Shown one piece after another: positions 1-8,113 of a stretch of 64,000 nt of DNA. Both the position numbers and the translations under genes were made by a program. The stretch is from 0-14-0-80-60-11 sp049322355 (GTDB taxonomy: Bacteria; Desulfobacterota; Desulfobaccia; Desulfobaccales; 0-14-0-80-60-11). The stretch covers positions 62,001 to 126,000 of the forward strand of contig JBMORG010000028.1 of assembly GCA_049322355.1 (NCBI GenBank). The letters run 5' to 3'. Under the pieces are notes generated by a model, which worked only from the letters and a program-made list of their open reading frames with translations, had not been told where the DNA came from and did no database searches. Numbering within the stretch: position 1 is the stretch's first letter; the number at the start of each line of letters is the position of its first letter.

Positions 1-223
1 GAAGCGCCATCCCACTGTGGAAGACGACGTTATAATTTATTCCGGGGCCACCATTCTCGGGGGCAACACGGTGATCGGCGCCCGGGCCGTTATTGGGGGC
101 AACGTCTGGCTCACCGACTCGGTGCCCCCGGACACCAAGGTATTTCTCAAAAAGCCGGAGCTGATTTTCCGAGGCAATCATTCCAAAGAAGCCAGGGGAA
201 AATCTGGAACAGGGGACCGGTGA
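1..223 (+). CDS. cysE: Serine O-acetyltransferase, C-terminal part (partial)
   Basis: The open frame enters from the left edge in frame 2 and ends with TGA at 221-223, so only about 73 C-terminal residues are present. They show hexapeptide-repeat left-handed beta-helix sequence (RHPTVEDDVIIYSGATILGG, then GNTVIGARAVIGGN) typical of the active-site end of CysE-type serine acetyltransferases, which make O-acetylserine from serine and acetyl-CoA. The stop overlaps the GTG start of cysK (GTGA), so the two are translationally coupled in a cysteine-synthesis operon. The family call rests on the repeat type and on the cysK neighbour; other hexapeptide acyltransferases are less likely. Confidence 0.85.
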   Translation, partial: KRHPTVEDDVIIYSGATILGGNTVIGARAVIGGNVWLTDSVPPDTKVFLKKPELIFRGNHSKEARGKSGTGDR

Positions 224-1146
224 GCCGCATCTTTTCCCAAATTATCGACACCGTGGGGGCTACTCCCTTGGTGCGCCTTAACGCACTTACCCGGGGTCTG
301 GGGGCCACGGTGCTGGCAAAACTGGAATCCATGAATCCCCTGGGGAGCGTGAAAGACCGCATCGGCGCGGCCATGCTTCTGGAGGCCGAGCGACAAGGAC
401 TGATCCGGCCCGGCGGTCTGATAGTGGAGCCCACCAGCGGCAACACCGGCATTGCCCTGGCCTTCGCCTGCGCCGCCCGGGCTTACCGCCTCCTGCTTAC
501 CATGCCCGACACCATGAGCCTGGAAAGGCGCAAGCTCCTGACGCACCTGGGAGCCGAGGTGATTTTGACGCCGGGAAGCCTGGGCATGACCGGCGCAGTG
601 CATCGGGCCAGGGAGATTGCGGCAGAGTCACCGGGAGCTTATATGCCGGATCAGTTCAGCAATCCGGCCAACCCCGAGGTCCATCGCCGCACCACTGCCG
701 AGGAAATCTGGCGAGACACAGATGGAAAAGTGAATATTTTAGTATCCGGGGTGGGTACCGGGGGCACCATCACCGGGGTGGCGGAGGTAATCAAGGCCCG
801 AAAACCTTCTTTCCAGGCGGTAGCTGTGGAGCCTGCGGCCTCCCCGGTGCTCTCCGGCGGCCCCGCCGGCCCCCACCTGATTCAGGGCATTGGGGCAGGG
901 TTTATCCCCCAAGTGTTGAACCGTGAAGTTATTGATGAAGTTATCACCGTGGCTGATGCAGACGCCTTGAGAACGGCCAGGGAGGTCGCGAGACGGGAAG
1001 GCATTCTCTGCGGCATCTCCTCCGGGGCTGCAGTATTTGCGGCGCTCAACCTGGCCCGCCGCCCAGATAATCGTGGTAAACAGATTGTAGCCATCCTCCC
1101 CAGCACCGGGGAACGGTATCTGAGCACCAAACTTTTCGCTGACTAA
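220..1146 (+). CDS. cysK: Cysteine synthase A (O-acetylserine sulfhydrylase)
   Basis: PLP-dependent fold-type II enzyme that replaces the acetyl group of O-acetylserine with sulfide to give cysteine. The PLP lysine lies in NPLGSVKDR (Lys45), the substrate loop is TSGNTG (about 72-77), the phosphate-binding glycine loop is GVGTGGT (about 177-183), and the C-terminal serine region is CGISSGAA. Length 308 aa is normal for CysK. The start is GTG, inside the cysE stop (GTGA overlap), giving a coupled cysE-cysK pair. In a sulfide-producing anaerobe this is a direct route for assimilating sulfide. CysM is the main alternative, but the motifs fit CysK better. Confidence 0.95.
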   Translation: MSRIFSQIIDTVGATPLVRLNALTRGLGATVLAKLESMNPLGSVKDRIGAAMLLEAERQGLIRPGGLIVEPTSGNTGIALAFACAARAYRLLLTMPDTMSLERRKLLTHLGAEVILTPGSLGMTGAVHRAREIAAESPGAYMPDQFSNPANPEVHRRTTAEEIWRDTDGKVNILVSGVGTGGTITGVAEVIKARKPSFQAVAVEPAASPVLSGGPAGPHLIQGIGAGFIPQVLNREVIDEVITVADADALRTAREVARREGILCGISSGAAVFAALNLARRPDNRGKQIVAILPSTGERYLSTKLFAD

Positions 1147-1194
1147 TATAAAAGGATTCTCAGACTCAACTGGGGACTTTATGGGGACCGCACC

Positions 1195-1230
1195 CAAAAC
1201 GAAAGGCGTAACTACTTGGAATTACGCCTA
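1195..1230 (-). terminator. Probable terminator of tRNA-Leu
   Basis: An 8-bp perfect inverted repeat, AGGCGTAA (1204-1211) with TTACGCCT (1222-1229), lies just beyond the 3' end of the minus-strand tRNA. On the minus strand it is followed by a broken U-rich run (TTTCGTTTT). It fits an intrinsic terminator for the tRNA or the whole gap operon. The U-run is weak. Confidence 0.5.
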
Positions 1231-1241
1231 AAATATTAACA

Positions 1242-1328
1242 TGGTGCCGAAGGCGGGATTTGAACCCGCACGGGTATTCCCCACCACCCCCTCAAGATGG
1301 CGTGTCTACCAGGTTCCACCACTTCGGC
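1242..1328 (-). tRNA. tRNA-Leu (anticodon GAG)
   Basis: Class II tRNA of 87 nt read on the minus strand. Acceptor arm GCCGAAG pairs with CTTCGGC, followed by discriminator A and an encoded CCA. The D-loop contains GGTAGACACG. The anticodon stem CCATC/GGTGG closes the loop TTGAGGG, with anticodon GAG (codons CUC/CUU). A long variable arm and GGTTCAAATCC T-arm follow. It sits immediately downstream of secG on the same strand. Confidence 0.95.
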
Positions 1329-1338
1329 ACATAAGTGC

Positions 1339-1683
1339 TCATTTACTCTGGGGTTCAGCAGGATTCGGCTGGGCCGGTTGAGCAGGAATCGCCGGGACTG
1401 GTTGGGCCGGTTGGGTGGCCGCAGGTCTTTCTGCTCCCTGCATCACCGAGGGCGCTTTCTGCCGTCCCAGAAAGGTCAGCCCCAATGAGGTGCACATAAA
1501 GAGAATGGCCGCCACTGCTGTGAGCTTGGCCAGAAATGGGGCTGTGCCCGTGGACCCGAATACCGTTTGGCTGGAACCGCCGAAAGCTGCGCCGATCCCC
1601 GCGCCCTTGCCATGCTGCAAGAGCACAATACAGATCAGGGCCAGGGAAACGATGATATGGATGATCACAACAATAGTAGTCAT
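1339..1683 (-). CDS. secG: Preprotein translocase subunit SecG
   Basis: Small inner-membrane subunit that assists SecYE-dependent export. Two hydrophobic segments (about residues 3-22 and 48-70) are separated by the SecG hallmark region LLQHGKGAGIGAAFGG with SSQTVFGS. The last ~40 residues are an Ala/Pro/Gln-rich tail. Length is 114 aa, as usual for the family. It lies downstream of gap-pgk-tpiA, an arrangement common in bacteria, and upstream of tRNA-Leu. The 218-bp gap to tpiA leaves room for its own promoter. Confidence 0.93.
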   Translation of the reverse strand: MTTIVVIIHIIVSLALICIVLLQHGKGAGIGAAFGGSSQTVFGSTGTAPFLAKLTAVAAILFMCTSLGLTFLGRQKAPSVMQGAERPAATQPAQPVPAIPAQPAQPNPAEPQSK

Positions 1684-1901
1684 ATAAATTATATAATATA
1701 AAAAAATAAGCGCTTGGGCGCAAGCAAAATAATATATGGATCTGTGGGTTTCGCCGATTCGACAAACCCTAAAAATTTTGGCGGGCCCGTCCCAACAATG
1801 GAGATGGTTTCTATGGAACCCAATCCGGTATTAGCCTGTGGGTGCTCAGAAGACACACCTGAACCGGTTTGAAGGAGGACTGTTATAAAACTTTACTTGA
1901 T

Positions 1902-2660
1902 TTACCCCGCTGCGGCGATAATCGGCAAAAACAGCTCGGCCTTGAGGGAGGCCCCTCCCACCAGGGCGCCGTCGATATCCGGCTGGGCCAGGAGGGCGGC
2001 GGCGTTGTCCGGGGTGACGCTGCCGCCGTATTGAATGCGGATTTCTTCGGCCACCGCGCCCATGAACTCCCGGAGCAGGCTGCGGATAAAGGCATGAACT
2101 TCCTGGGCTTGTTGGGGGGTGGCGGTAAGGCCTGTGCCGATGGCCCACACCGGCTCGTAAGCCACCACCAGGCCGGCGCCAGAGGTCGGCTTCAGAGCAC
2201 CCAATCCTCCAGAGAGTTGGCTTCTTACTACGTGTAGGGTCTGCCCGGCCTCCCGTTCAGCTTTGGTCTCACCGATGCACAGGATGGGAATCAACCCGGC
2301 AGCCACCACCGCTGCCAGCCTTCGGTTGACGGTGTTGTCGGTTTCGCCGAAGTGCTGGCGGCGCTCGGAATGCCCGATAATGACGTATTGACAACCCACA
2401 TCGGCGAGCATAGGTGCAGAAATGGCGCCAGTATAGGCCCCCTGCTTCTCCCAAAAAGCGTTCTGGGCTGCCAACCGGATGTCGGAGCCGGCCAATTCCT
2501 GGGCCACTGCGGCCAGGGCGGTATAAGGCGGAGCCAGCGCCACTTCGGCCCGCCGTACCGAAGCCACTCCCTGCCGGATATCCCGGGCCAGGGCCCTGGC
2601 CTCAGCCATGGTTTTATGCATCTTCCAATTTCCCGCGATAAAAGGCGTCCGTTCAGACAT
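1902..2660 (-). CDS. tpiA: Triosephosphate isomerase
   Basis: Interconverts dihydroxyacetone phosphate and glyceraldehyde 3-phosphate in glycolysis/gluconeogenesis. Seen are the catalytic lysine in GNWKMHK near the N-terminus, the histidine in IIGHSERR, the glutamate in AYEPVWAIGTG and the phosphate loop QYGGSVTPDN. I chose the ATG at 2660, giving 252 aa: it begins with the typical TIM N-terminus and overlaps the pgk stop (ATGTCTGA), which indicates coupling. A longer in-frame opening upstream lies inside pgk and is not family-like. Confidence 0.97.
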   Translation of the reverse strand: MSERTPFIAGNWKMHKTMAEARALARDIRQGVASVRRAEVALAPPYTALAAVAQELAGSDIRLAAQNAFWEKQGAYTGAISAPMLADVGCQYVIIGHSERRQHFGETDNTVNRRLAAVVAAGLIPILCIGETKAEREAGQTLHVVRSQLSGGLGALKPTSGAGLVVAYEPVWAIGTGLTATPQQAQEVHAFIRSLLREFMGAVAEEIRIQYGGSVTPDNAAALLAQPDIDGALVGGASLKAELFLPIIAAAG

Positions 2661-3855
2661 TGGCATTCCTCTGGCTCCATTCCTCCAGGGCCAAGATCCC
2701 CGGCAGTTTTTTGCCTTCCAGGAGTTCGATAAAGGCGCCACCGCCGGTGGAGACATAGGAAAATTTCTGGAAATCACCGGCTTTGTGCAAGGCCACGTCG
2801 GTGTCCCCGCCGCCCACAATGGTCAGGGCATAGGAATCTGCCACCTTCTGGACCATGGCCATGGTGCCCCGACTGAAGGCGTCATATTCGAAGGCCCCCA
2901 TGGGACCGTTCCAAATAATGGTTTTGGCATTTTGGAGGGCCTCGCCAAAGAGAGTCACGGTTGCCGGCCCGATGTCGGCGATGAGCCATTCCTGGGGCAC
3001 TTCTTGGACCGGAGTGATCTTGGTTTCCGCCTGTTTGTCCAACTTGTCGGCTACAACACAGTCCACCGGCAGATAAAATTTCACGTTCTTATTCAAAGCT
3101 TCCGCCATGATCTCCTTGGCTGCATCCAAAAGATTATCGTCAACCAGGGATTTGCCCACTTCATAGCCCATGCTCTTCAGAAAGGTGTTGGCCATAGCCC
3201 CGCCAATAATCATTTTATCCACGTGATGGAGGAGGTTCTTCAGAGCAGTAAGCTTGCCGGAGATCTTGGCGCCGCCGATGAGGGCCGCCAGGGGCCGGGC
3301 CGGATCTTCCATGGAGCGGTGAAAGTAATGCACCTCATCCCGCATCAGAAAGCCTCCCACGCAGATGGGGGCAAAATGGGTGACCGCTTCCACCGAGGCA
3401 TGAGCCCGGTGGGCCACCGCAAAGGCATCGTCTACGTAGATGTCGATGCCTTTCATCAATTCCTGGGCGAACTTGGGATCGTTCTTTTCTTCCTCGGCAT
3501 GAAAACGCAGGTTTTCCAGAAGCAGCACATCGCCGGGCTTCATTTCCGCCTTAAGTTTATCCACCTCGGGGCCGATACAGTCCGGCGCCAGCACCACCTT
3601 TTTATGCAACCGGTACGCCAGGCGCCGGGCCACCGGGGCCAAAGAAAAGGCTTCCACCGCCTGGCCTTTGGGGCGCCCTAAATGAGAAGCCAGGATGACC
3701 TTAGCATCGGCTTCCAGACAATAGTTGATGGTGGGCAACACAGCCCGGATGCGGGTGTCGTCCGTAATGTTGCGGTTCTGATCCAGAGGCACGTTGAAAT
3801 CTACACGGATAAAAAGGGTCTTGCCCTTAATATCAATTTCATCAATGAACTTCAT
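2653..3855 (-). CDS. pgk: Phosphoglycerate kinase
   Basis: Transfers phosphate between 1,3-bisphosphoglycerate and ADP. The 400-aa length is standard. Substrate-binding RVDFNVPLD lies at the N-terminus, the arginine/histidine region ASHLGRPKG follows, and the C-terminal nucleotide-binding signature GPMGAFE and VGGGDT are present. It lies between gap (23-bp gap) and tpiA (8-bp overlap) on the minus strand, forming a lower-glycolysis operon. Confidence 0.97.
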   Translation of the reverse strand: MKFIDEIDIKGKTLFIRVDFNVPLDQNRNITDDTRIRAVLPTINYCLEADAKVILASHLGRPKGQAVEAFSLAPVARRLAYRLHKKVVLAPDCIGPEVDKLKAEMKPGDVLLLENLRFHAEEEKNDPKFAQELMKGIDIYVDDAFAVAHRAHASVEAVTHFAPICVGGFLMRDEVHYFHRSMEDPARPLAALIGGAKISGKLTALKNLLHHVDKMIIGGAMANTFLKSMGYEVGKSLVDDNLLDAAKEIMAEALNKNVKFYLPVDCVVADKLDKQAETKITPVQEVPQEWLIADIGPATVTLFGEALQNAKTIIWNGPMGAFEYDAFSRGTMAMVQKVADSYALTIVGGGDTDVALHKAGDFQKFSYVSTGGGAFIELLEGKKLPGILALEEWSQRNANV

Positions 3856-3878
3856 TGCCAGCTCCTGTTAACGGTAGA

Positions 3879-4889
3879 TTATTCCAGGCTGCGGCCGATA
3901 TGCGCCGCCAGGTCTAACATGCGGTGGGAAAAGCCCATCTCGTTATCATACCAGGCCATCACCTTTACCAGGGTGCCGCCCATAACGTTGGTGAGTTCGG
4001 CATCCACCACCGCGGAATAGCTGGAGCCATTGTAATCCGAGGACACTAAGGGCTCGAGGGATATCGCCAGGATTCCCTGCAACGGCCCTTCCTGGGCCGC
4101 CACGAAGGCCTGGTTAACCTCTTCTTTGGAGGCAGGCCGCTGCACCGTGGCCACCAGGTCCACCAGAGAGACATTGGGAGTGGGAACCCGGACGGAGAGA
4201 CCATCCAGACGGCCGGCCAATTCCGGCAGGACTTCGGTAACCGCCCGGGCGGCCCCGGTGGAGGTGGGGATCATGGATAGACAAGCGGCCCGAGCCCGCC
4301 GCAGATCGCTGTGAGATCCGTCCAGAAGACGCTGGTCCATGGTATAAGAATGGCAGGTGGTCATCAGAGCATATTCCAGGCCAAAATTATCGTGCAGGAC
4401 TTTGACCAGCGGCGCCAGACAGTTGGTGGTGCAAGAGGCGTTGGAAATGATCTGATGGCGGACCGGGTCATAGTCCCGGTGATTGACTCCATAAACGAAG
4501 GTGGCGTCAAGCTTTTTCCCGGGCGCCCCCACAATCACCTTTTTGGCTCCGGCCCGGAGATGTCCCTCATTGGAAGCCCGGTCCCGAAAGGCCCCCGTGG
4601 ATTCCAGAACGATATCCACGCCCAACTGTCGCCAGGGGAGCCCTTGGGGTTCCAGGATCCGGGTGATTTGTATTTCATGATTATTGATTATTATATTTTC
4701 GCCACGAGCTAATGCAGTGCCCTGAAAACGGCCATGGACGGAATCATACTTGAAGAGATGGACATCTCTGGTTATATCGGCGCGGGAATTGATCGCCACC
4801 AGTTCCAAATCTTTTTCGCCGGTGGCCATGATTCGGGCTAAACAGCGGCCGATACGGCCAAACCCATTGATGGCTATTCTGACCGCCAT
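3879..4889 (-). CDS. gap: Type I glyceraldehyde-3-phosphate dehydrogenase
   Basis: Oxidative phosphorylation of glyceraldehyde 3-phosphate. It has an N-terminal Rossmann GFGRIG, catalytic Cys153 in SNASCTTN and His180 in MTTCHSYTMDQ; 336 aa is normal. Two cofactor-site regions differ from the NAD-type enzyme. The residue after beta-2, usually Asp (as in VNDL), is Ser-Arg (AINSRAD, about 33-39). The Leu-Pro pair of the S-loop is Gly-Ser (LLDGSHSDLRR, Gly191-Ser192). These changes resemble NADP-accepting plastid and cyanobacterial enzymes, so NADP use is inferred but not shown. First gene of gap-pgk-tpiA-secG. Confidence 0.95.
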   Translation of the reverse strand: MAVRIAINGFGRIGRCLARIMATGEKDLELVAINSRADITRDVHLFKYDSVHGRFQGTALARGENIIINNHEIQITRILEPQGLPWRQLGVDIVLESTGAFRDRASNEGHLRAGAKKVIVGAPGKKLDATFVYGVNHRDYDPVRHQIISNASCTTNCLAPLVKVLHDNFGLEYALMTTCHSYTMDQRLLDGSHSDLRRARAACLSMIPTSTGAARAVTEVLPELAGRLDGLSVRVPTPNVSLVDLVATVQRPASKEEVNQAFVAAQEGPLQGILAISLEPLVSSDYNGSSYSAVVDAELTNVMGGTLVKVMAWYDNEMGFSHRMLDLAAHIGRSLE

Positions 4890-5206
4890 TCCCCCTCCTG
4901 CTGCAAAACGCCGGGCGCACGGCCCAAATCCTTTATTAACGCGGCTTTATGTTAATCAGAGTTATTCTGGCCGTCAATCATTTTATTATCTTTATTTTTT
5001 GGCGCAGTTGTCCGAAAAGAAGGTCAGATGGTTTAAAGGGGGCATCGACCTGTAAGAATTGAAAAGCCGGGGGCACTCCAAAAGGTCTTTTTTGCGACGG
5101 TTGTGGCCGGGGCTTATCATCCCAGGACTGTCGTTCAAACCTTTTGCTTCTTGCTTTTTGGACATTTTTCATTTAAATGTATACTTTGACCTTTTTGGGA
5201 TTTCTA
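4890..5206. other. Divergent intergenic region, gap / mlaE
   Basis: About 317 bp between the divergent gap and mla operons, so both promoters should lie here. It contains an AT-rich stretch (about 4975-5005). I could not pick a convincing -35/-10 pair or a known riboswitch. Confidence 0.4.
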
Positions 5207-5977
5207 ATGACTAATCCTTTGCGTCAACTTGGCCGGCGATCGTTGAACCTGGTGGAGGAAGCCGGGGGCATGATGATCTTTCTTCTGGAGAGTCTGGGAC
5301 TGGCCTTGGTGCCGCCCTTCCGGTTCCGACGGCTTCTCCAGGAGATATACAATATTGGGGTCAGATCAACCCTGATCGTCATGCTCACGGCGGCCTTTAC
5401 GGGCATGGTCACGGCTTTGCAAGGCTATTACACTTTAAGGCAATATGGTTCCGAAGGGGCCTTGGGCTCGGTGGTGGCTCTGAGCTTGATTCGGGAGATG
5501 GGTCCGGTGCTCACCGGGATCATGGTTTCGGCCCGGGCCGGATCGGCGGTCACCGCAGAGATCGGCATCATGCGGATCACCGAGCAGTTGGACGCCTTGG
5601 ATACCATGGCCGTCAACCCCATCCAATATGTGGTAATGCCCAAATTGCTGGCCGGGGTCATTACAGTGCCCCTGCTTACTGCGATTTTTGATGTAGTGGG
5701 CATCCTGGGAGGCTACCTGGTAGGGGTCATACTTCTGGGAGTCAGTTCCGGAGCTTATTTTTCCAGTATGGTCCAAAGTGTAGTTATGAACGATATTAAC
5801 GGCGGCGTGGTCAAGTCCCTGGTGTTCGGTCTCACAATTATCCTGGTGGCTTGCTTCAAAGGATACTATACCGAACACGGGGCCGAAGGCGTGAGCAAAG
5901 CTACCAACCAAACCGTGGTCCTGTCGGCGGTGCTGGTTTTGGCCTGGGACTACGTGCTCACGTCTTTCTTTATGTAA
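5207..5977 (+). CDS. mlaE: MlaE family lipid ABC transporter permease
   Basis: Inner-membrane permease of the Mla/MCE phospholipid transport system. The protein has an amphipathic N-terminus, then hydrophobic segments with the MlaE-family signature MLTAAFTGMVTALQGYYTL, SARAGSAVTAEIG and the LDTMAVNPIQYVVMPK region. The start at 5207 (MTNPLRQ) gives 256 aa, typical of MlaE; an upstream in-frame ATG at 5177 would add 10 residues and cannot be excluded. Two bases separate its stop from mlaF. First gene of mlaE-F-D-C. Confidence 0.92.
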   Translation: MTNPLRQLGRRSLNLVEEAGGMMIFLLESLGLALVPPFRFRRLLQEIYNIGVRSTLIVMLTAAFTGMVTALQGYYTLRQYGSEGALGSVVALSLIREMGPVLTGIMVSARAGSAVTAEIGIMRITEQLDALDTMAVNPIQYVVMPKLLAGVITVPLLTAIFDVVGILGGYLVGVILLGVSSGAYFSSMVQSVVMNDINGGVVKSLVFGLTIILVACFKGYYTEHGAEGVSKATNQTVVLSAVLVLAWDYVLTSFFM

Positions 5978-5979
5978 CC

Positions 5980-6723
5980 ATGATCAAGATCGTCAATCTG
6001 ACCAAATCTTTTGCCGGTCACAAGGTTTTGGACGGCATCAACCTGGAGATTCCCACCGGTCAGATTACCGTGGTGATCGGCAAAAGCGGCGTGGGCAAGA
6101 GTGTGCTCCTGAAGCATATCATCGGCCTGATTAAACCTGACTCGGGTCAGATCATGGTAAACGGCCAGGATATCGCCCTGCTGAAAGGCCGTAGCCTGCG
6201 GGAATTCAAAATGCGGTTTGCGGTGCTCTTTCAAGGAGGAGCCCTCTTCGACTCCCTCAATGTTTTTGAAAATATTGCTTTCCCCCTCAGGGAAAAAACC
6301 CGGTTGCCGGAGGGTCAGATTGCCCTTAGGGTCAGGGAGCGTCTGGCCCAGATGAATCTAACCTCCGAAGTGGAAACCAAGTTTCCCGATGAACTGAGCG
6401 GCGGTATGAAAAAACGGGTGGCCCTGGCCCGGGCCATGATCCAGGAACCGGAAATCATGTTCTTCGACGAACCGGTCACCGGGCTGGACCCGCCCATGAC
6501 CAACACCGTCTTCCATCTCATCTCCAAGACCCATGAGGACAGCGGCTATACCGCTTTAATGGTGAGCCATGACATTCCCGAGGTCTTTTCTGTGGCGCAC
6601 CAGGTAGCGATGCTTCATAAGGGCCGGATCATTGCGGCGGGCACTCCCCAGGAGATTCTAAGCCATCCCGACCCGGTGGTGCAAAGTTTCATCCACGGTG
6701 AAGTTGACTTTCTGGAGGACTAG
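5980..6723 (+). CDS. mlaF: Mla/MCE lipid transport ATP-binding protein
   Basis: ABC ATPase that powers MlaE. Walker A is GKSGVGKS, the signature is LSGGMKKR (Met-Lys-Lys-Arg is the typical Mla variant), Walker B is IMFFDEPVTGLDP and the switch histidine is in MVSHDI. The ATG at 5980 directly follows the mlaE stop and gives 247 aa. A longer opening reading back into mlaE is spurious. The neighbours mlaE and mlaD confirm the subfamily. Confidence 0.95.
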   Translation: MIKIVNLTKSFAGHKVLDGINLEIPTGQITVVIGKSGVGKSVLLKHIIGLIKPDSGQIMVNGQDIALLKGRSLREFKMRFAVLFQGGALFDSLNVFENIAFPLREKTRLPEGQIALRVRERLAQMNLTSEVETKFPDELSGGMKKRVALARAMIQEPEIMFFDEPVTGLDPPMTNTVFHLISKTHEDSGYTALMVSHDIPEVFSVAHQVAMLHKGRIIAAGTPQEILSHPDPVVQSFIHGEVDFLED

Positions 6724-6731
6724 ACGATCAT

Positions 6732-7172
6732 ATGAGAAGAGCCAAACTGGAACTGGCAGTGGGTGTCTTCGTGCTGTTAGGCATGGCGTGTCTGGCTTAC
6801 CTGGCCATTAATCTGGGCAAAATGGAGATTTTCGGCGAAGGCTATCAGATTTTTGCCGTATTTGACAATGTCTCGGGCCTCAAGACCGGGGCCGCGGTGG
6901 AAGTGGCCGGGGTGGAGGTAGGTCAGGTTAATTCTATTCAACTCACCCCCCTGTGCCAGGCCCGGGTGGGATTGAAATTGCGTCAAGGGGTTAAAATTCA
7001 CGACGATGCCATTGCCTCCGTACGCACTAAGGGGATCATCGGGGATAAATTTGTCAAAGTGTCACCGGGCAGCTCAGAAAAGATTATCCCGGTGGGTGGC
7101 AAGATTCTTAACACTGAATCCGGCATCGACTTGGAGGAATTGATCGGCAGTTATATCCATGGCAAGGTTTGA
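6732..7172 (+). CDS. mlaD: MlaD, MCE-domain lipid-binding protein
   Basis: Periplasmic, membrane-anchored MCE protein that forms the hexameric ring of the Mla complex. One N-terminal transmembrane segment (about residues 8-27) is followed by an MCE domain with the characteristic YQIFAVFDNVSGLKTGAAVEV start and VRTKGIIGDKFVKVSPG core. At 146 aa it has one MCE domain and the short tail typical of MlaD. It is 8 bp downstream of mlaF. Confidence 0.93.
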   Translation: MRRAKLELAVGVFVLLGMACLAYLAINLGKMEIFGEGYQIFAVFDNVSGLKTGAAVEVAGVEVGQVNSIQLTPLCQARVGLKLRQGVKIHDDAIASVRTKGIIGDKFVKVSPGSSEKIIPVGGKILNTESGIDLEELIGSYIHGKV

Positions 7173-7365
7173 GCACCTTACCGTGGACAGAAAAAGGAAA
7201 AGGAATTTTTCCCATTGAGCACCCCTGCGGGTCTTTAAAGAGCCCATCTTAAATTATATAGTGATAGCCGGGAATGAAATTCTCTTTGGCCGCAATGGCA
7301 GAGGCTGCCCCGGCAATCACCAGGCACTGGGAGAAGTTTTCGGTCCCGCGAATAAAGGAGCATAT

Positions 7366-7971
7366 ATGCGTGGTTTGTGGGTAAGAAGTGCGATTTTCGG
7401 ATTAATCCTGCAATTGGTGGCGGGGATTTCGGGGGCCTGGGCAGGACCCCCGACGGAAGTAGTCAGGCAGGTCATTGAAAAGGCCCTGGATGTCCTGCAA
7501 AATCCTTCCTATGGGAAATCGGAAAAGCGCCGTTTAGTTAAAGGTATTGTGGACCCCTACTTCGATTATCGCGAGATGGCGAAGCGGTCTTTGGGAACCT
7601 CTTGGGGAAAGCTTAGCGGCGGGCAGCAGGCTGAATTCGTTAACTTATTTTCCGAGCTTCTGGAGGCTTCTTACTCGGATAAAATCGAAAAGTACGCGCA
7701 GCGGGTAAAAATTGATTACACTGGCGAGATCCTGGACGGTGAATATGCCGAAGTGCGCACCGTGGTGGTAAAGCCCAATGACCGAATTCCTCTGAACTAC
7801 CGTCTTTTCAAGGCGGGCGGCAACTGGAAGGTCTACGATGTGGTGATCGAGGGCGTCAGTCTGGTGAGCAACTATCGGTCGCAATTCAGCCGCATTATCC
7901 ACGAATCTTCCTATGCCGAACTAGTGCGGCGCCTCAAGACCAAGGTGTCGGAATTGCAGCAGACTGGATAG
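7366..7971 (+). CDS. mlaC: MlaC, periplasmic phospholipid-binding (Tgt2/ABC) protein
   Basis: Soluble carrier that shuttles phospholipid between the outer membrane and MlaFED. The start at 7366 has a strong ribosome-binding site (AAAGGAG at 7354-7360) and yields a signal peptide (MRGLWVRSAIFGLILQ, cleavage after Ala-Trp-Ala). The mature part has MlaC features: RRLVKGIVDPYFDYREMAKRS, then YNYR/YRSQF-type C-terminal motifs. 201 aa. The frame is open upstream to 7261, but that part lacks a ribosome-binding site and would bury the signal peptide. No mlaB or mlaA is adjacent. Confidence 0.92.
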   Translation: MRGLWVRSAIFGLILQLVAGISGAWAGPPTEVVRQVIEKALDVLQNPSYGKSEKRRLVKGIVDPYFDYREMAKRSLGTSWGKLSGGQQAEFVNLFSELLEASYSDKIEKYAQRVKIDYTGEILDGEYAEVRTVVVKPNDRIPLNYRLFKAGGNWKVYDVVIEGVSLVSNYRSQFSRIIHESSYAELVRRLKTKVSELQQTG

Positions 7972-7982
7972 GTATGCGGAAA

Positions 7983-8025
7983 GGCGGAGGCGGACCCTCT
8001 TTTTTAAATCTGGCCCGCTTCCGCC
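7983..8025 (+). terminator. Hairpin after mlaC
   Basis: GGCGGAGGCGG (7983-7993) pairs with CCGCTTCCGCC (8015-8025), an 11-bp stem with one G-U pair around a T-rich loop. It lies between mlaC and the MFS gene. There is no classic U-tract after the stem, so a terminator role is only plausible. Confidence 0.4.
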
Positions 8026-8113
8026 GCCGCAGACTCTTGAAACTTACATACCATAGGGCGGCATCAAACAACCGGAGAGCCGATTTCCTTCCCGGCCCTA
8101 CCCTCGACTTCAC

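Noticed and set aside
2608..3681. Plus-strand frame of 357 codons over pgk
   Set aside because: Antisense shadow of a clear pgk gene; sequence is His/Gly rich with no domain.
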